Shown here: one piece after another, positions 56,538-64,000 of the stretch
How positions within the stretch are numbered: the first letter of the stretch is position 1
How the letters are laid out: each line of letters opens with the position of its first letter
Assembly: GCA_016508695.1 (NCBI GenBank)
Contig: VNKQ01000015.1
Coordinates: 558,001-622,000 of the forward strand
Direction: 5' to 3'
From: Hyphodiscus hymeniophilus
Taxonomy: Eukaryota; Ascomycota; Leotiomycetes; Helotiales; Hyphodiscaceae
Length of the DNA: 64,000 bases
Notes under the pieces: model-generated
The model's database searches: none
Seen by the model: the letters and a program-made list of their open reading frames with translations, nothing else
What the model was told of the DNA's origin: nothing
Made by a program: the position numbers and the translations under genes

Positions 56538-57591
56538 GGCTCCCTGGCTCAGGGTTATCATGAGATTTAGGGCTGAATTGAGCATCGCAAAATGCGCAGA
56601 AGTTTTCGGACTCACATCTACTGAACGCACCCCTTATCGGACTGTGGAGCACTTCCATTAGTCATGTGGGCGATAAATGGATGGTGGGCTGAAATGCTGT
56701 TAGATTTGAGGTCAAGGAGAACTCGGGAAGGGTTTCGAGGACAAAGCTCCAATACGCCTTTTTGATAAGAGTTTTGCGCAACAGCCCATCATCTTGCCAG
56801 ACATACGGAGTATCTACCAGCCTACCCCTAATTTACATCCAAGCCATCCTGGTGATCCAAACCTTCCAAGCTCGCCAAGTTCATCAAAGTGAAGACGGGA
56901 AAGGGGAAACCCAATGTTTGTGGCAGTCTGCGTTTGACAGTGCCTCGAGGTTTCTGTGGCTGTTTGCCTTGATCATTCCATGATAAGCACAGCCTCCTTT
57001 TGGCTGTCGAGGCCTCTTGTGAATGGCCACTATGTTCGCGGGCTCTCCTCTGGGCTTCTGGCAAATTGGAGTTCCCGCAAATATCCTCCCTCATCCCCCA
57101 CCCTTGTTGACAAGCGGGAAAGAAAAGTCCTTGCCGCTGCACTTTCTAGCCATGTGTTTGGGCGGCACAGCTTCCCCCCTACCTAATAAATCACCATTAC
57201 AGACTACAGTACTGACAAGCGAGTCAGCGACATGGTCCCCTCCAGGTAGGGTTAAAGGGACCGGCCCTCAGTACTGGGTCGTGCGCACGTTCCGTCCTGG
57301 TCTTCACACGCAACCTTCCCTGGGTCTCGACTGCGACCTTCAGATATTAGACGTCGAAGGGCCATATCCTCTGAGGAAACCATGAATAATACAGCATCAC
57401 CACCAATTTGATGTCGCATCACTTGATCCTTCGTGATCGATGACCGGTGCCAATAACCGTTCGAAGCCACATGGAGTGTCTAGCTGCCTTCGATGAGGAG
57501 ATAGAGATCGATTACGACCACTAAGAGCTGGAGCGCTGGAACGATAGATTGTGAAGACTTGATTTAGTGAGAGCATAGTCCCTTGGTTACC
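56538..57591. other. Intergenic, no supported gene
   Basis: About 1 kb between two plus-strand genes. Only shadow frames (for example 57023-57385) without motifs. Confidence 0.45.
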
Positions 57592-60110
57592 ATGTCTTCT
57601 CTGCCTGACGGGCACCATGGTAGCGACGTTCACTCAATCCAATCGTCCGATGATGCCTCCGAAAGAGACATTGTGCTTTCATCTGACTCGTCGCAAGAAA
57701 CTGTATTTGGTTGCGGCTCTAGCAATTCGGGAGAAGTGACCACACCGATATCCGAGTTCGAGAAAGAGAAAGGAGTACCGCAGTACGCAGCGAGTGAAAT
57801 CGGGCCCGAGGAAGCGAGATATGATCTGGGTGATGATGATCCGGCTCTAAAAGATATTCCTTGGCATGTTCGAAGGGTCGTCAGCTTGGACGATGATCCT
57901 ACTCTACCTACAATAACCTTCCGATACTTCGTCCTGTCCTTTTTTTTCATCACTCCAGGCGCCTTCTTAGCACAGATGGCGGAATACAGGACTACCTTTG
58001 CTCCCTATTCGATATTCTTTGTCCAGATCGGTGCCAATTATATTGGAGATTGGCTTGCTAAATACCTTCCTGCTTGGGAGATCAGAATGCCATTTAGCAA
58101 GAAGAGTTTCAACCTGAATCCTGGCCCTTTCAGCGTAAAAGAACACGTCTTGGTGACCATCACAGCCGCTTCAGGCGCGACATACAACCTCGCATGGACT
58201 CCGATCTCGTTGTCAGAGCTCTATTTCGGCCACAAGATCAACCCAGTTGTCGCCATATTCTTTATGTGGGCTGTAGTATGGACTGGCTACTCTTACGCTG
58301 CACTTGCTCGCCAGTTCCTTATATACGATCCTCAATATCCTTGGTTCCAAGCACTTTGTCAAACGGCTTTATTCGAGACTCAAAAGAAGCAAAGAGAATC
58401 TCCATCTCCAATATCCAGACGCCAAACGATGGTATTCTTCTTCGTCTTGATAGGCATCTTCTTCTGGCAGTTTCTTCCAGAGTTCGTGTTCCCTATGATG
58501 GGATCTCTGGCATTTCTCTGCTGGGTAGCTCCTCATAATGCCACTGCAAATTTCATTGGGTCCGGTTTTGGTGGCATGGGATTCATGAATCTTTCACTCG
58601 ATTGGTCCAATGTTGGTTATCTCAGCCAGATGGGGAGCATGTTCCTGACTCCCTTCTGGACTCAGGCTATTGTGTTCTCCGCCTTTGTTGTCAATTGTTG
58701 GATTCTGATACCTGCGTCAAAATGGGGTGGCTTGGGTAATTGGCACGAGCATCTTATGTCGAATCGCCTCTTCCTAGGTAGGATTCTTCCCTTATTTGTG
58801 TATTCTAGCACTAATGCAGCCAGAAAACGGGACTGCGTATCCTGTACTGTCGCTCATAACGCCCGATGTCACGCTCAACGAAACTGCCTATGCTGAATAT
58901 GGACCTATCTATATCGGTGCTCAACTTCTCTGGGGAACATTCTTCGACTACGCATCTTATACGTCCGCACTTTGCTGGATGCTTCTCTTCGGATACCCCG
59001 CAATCAAATCAATCATTGACAAGCAATGGAAACGAAGGCAGAATGGTGTGGACAGCCCGAATGAACAGTATGACGACCAACTCAATATTCTCATGCGCTC
59101 ATACAAGGAAGTTCCAACCTGGTGGTTTATACTTCTGTTCCTGTGTTCCTTCGTTCCAGTTATAGTCATGCTAGCAGTAGGGGAGCTATTCATCCCTCTA
59201 TGGACCTACTTCATGGCCCTCCTCACTGGTGTGGTTGTCGTTGTTCCCTTAGGATGGCTGTACGCTTTGTCGAACTTTCAGCTTCCGATTGGCAGCTCGA
59301 ATCAAGTTCTATACGGATTGATGGTCAACTCGGTTGAAGGCCATAAGAACCCTGTCGGCGCCTCCATTTACGGCACAATCGCTGGCGATGCTTGGTACCG
59401 AGCTATGTATATGCTGCAGGATCAGAAGATTGGCCACTATATGCACATCCCGCCCAGGACCGTGTTCTTCTCCCAGATCTTCGGCTCCTTCGTAGGAGTT
59501 CCCATCAACTACGGGTGCATACGTTGGATTCTCAATACGAAGTCAGGGTATCTGAGTGGGAAACTAATTGACCAGACACATCAATGGACGGGCCAGTCAC
59601 TCGCAACTTCATTGACCCTTGGAACGCAGTATGTTCTCATAGTAAGTCTTCTATTTCCTTCCATCAGTGCAACCAACTTACCAGTCGCAGGGACCCAAAC
59701 GCATGTTCTCACAAGCTCTCTACCACCCTCTCCCATGGGCCTTCCTCGTTGGCGCCTTAACCCCTTCGATCCTCTATGTACTTCACCGCCGCTTCCCGCG
59801 AGCAAATTTCCATCTCTGGAATTGCACCATTTTCTTCTGCGCAATGTCCAATTTCTGGGGCAATATCTCCACGGGATACGTGTCCGGCATAATCGGTGGC
59901 TTCGTCGTGATGTACTGGGCCTACCGCCACCATTACGAGATCTGGGCTCGGTATAATTTCATCCTAGCTGCTGCTTTTGACGCTGGATTTAACTTCAATA
60001 TGCTAGCTATCTTCCTGTGCTTTGGAGCGGCCAAAGTTGTGAGCATGCCAAGTTGGTGGGGTAATAATGCGGATAATGTTGAGCGGTGCTTTGCGCTACC
60101 GCCTCAGTGA
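57592..60110 (+). CDS. Oligopeptide transporter (OPT family)
   Basis: A plasma-membrane proton-coupled transporter for small peptides or related compounds. Exons 57592-58777, 58824-59641 and 59691-60110 (introns 46 and 49 bp) give 807 residues. A polar, acidic N-terminus of about 110 residues (DIVLSSDSSQE, DDDPTLPTITFRYFVLSFFF) leads to a membrane part with more than ten hydrophobic segments. Family landmarks: FNLNPGPFSVKEHVL, NATANFIGSGFGGMGFMNLSLDW, YGLMVNSVEGHKNPVGASIYG, FSQIFGSFVGVPINYG, and FGAAKVVSMPSWWGNN near the C-terminus. The protein is the usual length for fungal OPTs. The frame extends upstream to a non-ATG; ATG 57592 is used. Substrate could also be a metal chelate or glutathione. 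Confidence 0.94.
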
Positions 60111-62340
60111 ATGCTCTGCATACGAGAGTCATGTTAAAGGCTTTGGCTGTGGCGTTATATATGTGGGTAGCGGAGGTGCTTGGAGTCTGGAAAGGCCAAA
60201 ACGGTTTTGTTGCGGATTAGCGATGGTGCTTGGCGTCTTTCTTTGATACTGGTAACTCGCCATATTGTCTTACATTATACATTAGTGTCAATGCCCAGAA
60301 GATGGGTGTGGCGTATATGCTACATTACGCTGTCGGCATCGACGTCGAAAACTTATATGCTGTTCCTCTGGTGACACGGATAGCTTTTACACTAGCCATT
60401 TCAAACTCCGTGGGTAGTCACACAAGCTCCATCCCTAGGGGTCTCAATCTGTATTCCAATCAGTAAAATACAAGGGTCGTGGTTCACAGGAGGCACTCTA
60501 CTCCATCGACACAGAAAGATCTGATTGATCAGGAACACAAGTGTGTTATCATATTTTCTGTTAGACATTGCGATTCAAGCCTCAATCGTCAAAAAAGTCT
60601 TCCAAAGATCAACGTTCTTTTGAACCTAGTCCTTCAATTTGGAGTCCTCAGGAGTCCTTATACGAGGTCCAACTGTACTCCTAGGTTCTCACATGTCAAG
60701 GACATACCGATATAGGCTTACGCATTGAAGATACCCACTTCCAAGCTGCGATCATGATGACCATGAGACAGCAACTGTCGTCTTAGCTCTTCTCCTGCAT
60801 GTTATTATCGCCAAACAAATTGAACATCGGAGGTGTGGCATGTACTGGTGGCTGCGCGGCTTGCAAAAAGGGTATGATGGTTCTCCAGAGAAGGCTGAGC
60901 CAGTCTGGGCGAGACCCACGTTTCTCTGAAGCATCGCATTGCAGACAAGCTCGGCGAATCAACACCCCATCTTGATTCTAGTGGACCTCGTTCTTTTATC
61001 TGCTGGACTAGTAAGACTTCACAAGCTACTATTTGAGACAAAGTCTATGGCGATGCATGTTTGCCTGGAGCTTTTCATGGCGAGTAGTGTCTGGTGGAAG
61101 TATCCCACGGTGATAGGTCGAGGATCTCGTCGTACATTGCACCCAGCCCAGATGTTTGGATTACAAGCCTCGTCCAGCCAGACGACAGACCCCAATAAAT
61201 CTCAGTCCGCAACTTGGAGGAAAGACAGGATGTCTTCCACTGATCGCCAGCATGGGTCCATTTTTCGACTTCGTCGAAGCCACGTCATCTAGAGATATCA
61301 AGCGTCAGCTTGCGAATGCACCTGAAGTAACATTTTTCGGCAAGCTCTTCGAAGTGTCATAGGTTGCTGCCAAGTAGTAATATCGCAAACCAACCGGGCG
61401 GAGTTGTATCTTCACTAGAGTTTTGTATTCGCTCTGACTCGATCGAATATTGAGCATGACCAGGTAGTCATTCTTGCTCGCCTTCTTAATCACCTTTCTC
61501 ATTAATCGTTTTGTAGGCTCAAGGATCTCCTGGCTCAACTTCAAGCATTGAAAAAGCTGCGCGAATGACTTGGGACCTTTGATGAAAATGGTACAGTAGT
61601 ATACATGTCTTCGAGCTCAAGTACGCTCCGCAGGGGAACACCCCTCTCAGGATGATTCTGTAGGACTGAAGTAAGATCTTTTTACAATCCAAGTGATCTA
61701 ATAAGTTGGAAATCCGAGTTTGTGGCAATCGAATACACAGGAGATTATTTTCCGAGGAGATGCTCAGGAGATGCTCGAGCCTGCACAATCATACGGAAGC
61801 ACCGAAGCACCGAAGAGTGATTAGCCCCTTCATCTCACCACATATTTTGTCCGTGACTAAGAGAGATTTTGGCTTAAAGCAAGCTCTGCCGTCGCTGCCG
61901 AGAACGAGCTTATTTATGTATTACTGTACCCCACATTCTGGCTCACGATCTTGGGCTTTCGGCTTTTCAGAAATTCTATTTGAAATACTTACAAAGCCTT
62001 TATAATATACACCTCGATTAATATTCTTAGGCTTTTAGTGTATGTCTAGTAAATATGAAGTGCCTAAAGAGTATTTAACGTTGTTCTAAGTACAACCGAT
62101 GTTTACCTATTAAAATCAGTGCTCACATAATCTTATATGCATGTTAGCATGATGTATACTCTCTTGGGCCGTTGAAACTCATATTTGATAAGCTGGTAAA
62201 TGCAGGCCGCGCGGAGAAGGAGCTAGGTATTTGATCTTTACTAAATTTAAAGTATAAGTGCAGTGTATGCAGGACACTTTTGAATACTTATAAGCAGACA
62301 AATTCCTCTTTCATAGGTATTGCATACTCATTTATGCACT
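60111..62340. other. Intergenic, no supported gene
   Basis: About 2.2 kb of short frames on both strands without recognisable domains. The part after 61900 is more A/T-rich. No tRNA or repeat array seen. Confidence 0.45.
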
Positions 62341-63495
62341 ATGCACACGATGAAGGTATTCTGGATCATCGCCGAGATTATTTTGTTTGCTCAGTCATGC
62401 GTGTCCCTGCCTTCAAAGAGTCACATGGTGGATGGCAGAGTAAGCTGTACAGAGTTTTTCATCCGTGGCTCTGCCACGGCGCAGAATCGAGCTCTTGTTG
62501 TGAACGGCGATTTGAACAACAGCACGTTTGTCAATGAATACTTGAGCAGCACCGAAGGCGCAGTGGCGAAGGCCGCCGGTCTGGTCAACATTACAGCGGC
62601 GTACAATATTAGTGCTCGGTATTGTGAACCGATTATAAATGTTGGACATCGACGCGACTCAATTCAATTTTTGGTCCATGGCATAACATACACGAAGGAT
62701 TACTGGTCAGGCCTGGGTTTCCCGGGCTATAAGCCAGATCAGTACTCGTGGATCAAGTTTGCCGCTGAGCAAGGGTGGCCGACATTGTCGATTGATCGCC
62801 TGGGTGATGGGCTTTCTTCTCACCTCGACCCGGTCAACGTGGAGCAACTCGCTCTCAATGTCGAGATCATAAACCAGATTGCCCTGGATCTCAAGGCGGG
62901 CCGTATCATCAACAGCCATACTTCCCGCAGCGTTGTCTACGTCGGGCATTCCTTCGCTTCATTCTTAGGGGCGAGTGTTGCCGCAGCACACCCAGACACT
63001 TTCGACAGTATTGTCCTTACCGGCTTCTCCCTCTCCGCCAACCTGTCTGTTATCATTGTAGAGCCGGCAAGTCAGGTCTCCATCAGATTTGAGAACTTGG
63101 CACCGGGAAATCTCGCCACCCCATCGAAAGCCAGTCGATCAATTTTGTATGGCCAGAATGACACTTTTGATACCAAAGTCCTTGATATCGATTTCAACAC
63201 TCAGGCAACTGTCACAGTCGGCGAACAAGTAAGCGTTTCTGCCGGAGGTTCGCCGGCTGTAGGATTTCATGCGCCAGTCCTTATTTTCACTGGCAGGCAG
63301 GACAAGATCTTTTGTGGCGGGGATTGTGGCCCGTTAAACGGCTCGATTGTGCAACACACGAAAGAACTGTTTCCCGACTCAAGAAACTTCACGGCGTATA
63401 TTGCGGCTGATACTGGCCATGATATCAATCTGCATTATTCGGCACCTAAATCCTATGCGTACATACATAGCTGGTTGGAAGAGATGGGGTTTTAA
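62341..63495 (+). CDS. Secreted alpha/beta-hydrolase
   Basis: A single-exon frame of 384 residues from ATG 62341 (a second in-frame ATG at 62350 is equally good). A signal peptide follows (MKVFWIIAEIILFAQSCVSL). Hydrolase-fold landmarks: FLVHGITYTKDYW (oxyanion region), SIDRLGDGLSS, nucleophile elbow YVGHSFASF with Ser near residue 204, APVLIFTGRQDKIFC with a likely acid Asp, and DTGHDINLHY with the catalytic His. Six or more NxS/T sites and several cysteines suit an extracellular enzyme. The elbow is GHSFA followed by Ser rather than Gly. Substrate class (ester, lactone, amide) cannot be decided. Confidence 0.85.
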   Translation: MHTMKVFWIIAEIILFAQSCVSLPSKSHMVDGRVSCTEFFIRGSATAQNRALVVNGDLNNSTFVNEYLSSTEGAVAKAAGLVNITAAYNISARYCEPIINVGHRRDSIQFLVHGITYTKDYWSGLGFPGYKPDQYSWIKFAAEQGWPTLSIDRLGDGLSSHLDPVNVEQLALNVEIINQIALDLKAGRIINSHTSRSVVYVGHSFASFLGASVAAAHPDTFDSIVLTGFSLSANLSVIIVEPASQVSIRFENLAPGNLATPSKASRSILYGQNDTFDTKVLDIDFNTQATVTVGEQVSVSAGGSPAVGFHAPVLIFTGRQDKIFCGGDCGPLNGSIVQHTKELFPDSRNFTAYIAADTGHDINLHYSAPKSYAYIHSWLEEMGF

Positions 63496-63773
63496 AAAGC
63501 TGAATGTAGATAGTGTTAAAAAAAGAAATTATGATTTTGATGATTAATGAACACAATCATCATGTTATTCTTTGAGTTGATTCGTAAAGAATCGCTCCTG
63601 ATTTGATTTGATTGGTGCCTCGAATTGGAATCAAATCAACCCAAATCATTTCTAACACTGAATGTAGTGTAGAGGGTGAACTGTTCCGAATACATGACTG
63701 CTATGGCTTGAGACTCGGCAAGCAAAGTAATGCAAAGAGAACCATAGTAGAGACATACCTGTCTCTATTTCCC

Positions 63774-64000
63774 CTATAAACTCCATCCATACTCCGGAAA
63801 TGCATTCATGGCGTTGAAAATGCCCTCCTGCGTCCATCGGAAACTGTGATCCCTCTCATCAAGCACAGTTTCGAACAAATCCCACACATCATTGGCGGCA
63901 GTTCCTTCGCCACTAAAATCGGAGACTTCATTGTTATCGGAAGCAACGAGATGCGATATTGGATCCACGGTATTGCCGTTCACTTGGAGCACGGTTGAAG
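63774..64000 (-). CDS. C-terminal fragment of a gene running past the right edge
   Basis: An open minus-strand frame with no start in the window, ending at 63774. Content is protein-like: a polar stretch (SDNNEVSDFSGEGTAANDVW), then DLFETVLDERDHSFRWTQEG and the final GIFNAMNAFPEYGWSL. Such an acidic, aromatic tail is common at the C-terminus of fungal Zn2Cys6 transcription factors, but no DNA-binding domain is visible here, so this is only a suggestion. Confidence 0.55.
   Translation of the reverse strand, partial: STVLQVNGNTVDPISHLVASDNNEVSDFSGEGTAANDVWDLFETVLDERDHSFRWTQEGIFNAMNAFPEYGWSL

Overview
This window looks like nuclear DNA of a filamentous ascomycete (Pezizomycotina, possibly Leotiomycetes). 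The evidence is short GT-AG introns of about 45-180 bp with CTRAC-type branch points, recognisable fungal proteins (Cyk3, calcineurin A, a CYS-3/MetR-like bZIP, an OPT transporter, secreted hydrolases), and a retroelement stripped of G:C in the manner of repeat-induced point mutation (RIP). Start codons were set at the first plausible ATG; intron borders come from frame continuity and splice consensus.

Layout. 1-5.3 kb: the cytokinesis gene cyk3 (minus, cut by the left edge, with an apparent 1-base frameshift) stands head to head with a GCK-III/STE20-type kinase (plus). 6.4-16.3 kb: a beta-lactamase-like serine hydrolase gene (minus) is split by an 8.2-kb LTR retrotransposon with 265-bp LTRs and a 5-bp target duplication; the element is extremely AT-rich and has no usable ORFs. 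18.5-23.1 kb: a GH18 chitinase-like gene without signal peptide, a DCR2-like metallophosphatase with two in-frame stops, and a small spliced GPI-type secreted protein. 25-32 kb: a large single-pass membrane protein, a secreted GH16 enzyme and a short-chain dehydrogenase. 32.9-38 kb: two unrecognised proteins and a cytochrome P450; upstream of the second unrecognised gene lies a tandem array of four homologous intron-like units separated by 14-15 nt micro-exons, followed by a second array of short diverged repeats. 39-45.6 kb: a JmjC-like protein ending in a CXC (tesmin/TSO1) domain, a tentative unknown gene, and a short bZIP factor followed by a 27-base G run. 45.6-52 kb: calcineurin catalytic subunit, a small unknown protein, a mitochondrial Mmc1-like protein and a WW-domain protein. 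52.5-64 kb: a secreted aspartic protease with disturbed reading frames, an ICln-like protein, an OPT transporter, a secreted alpha/beta hydrolase, and the C-terminus of a gene running off the right edge.

Most genes are independent housekeeping or secreted-enzyme genes. There is no biosynthetic core enzyme, so no secondary-metabolite cluster is claimed. The most unusual structure is the tandem intron array at 34.57-35.26 kb. The next most informative is the RIP-decayed retrotransposon, whose mutation load falls off toward both unique flanks.
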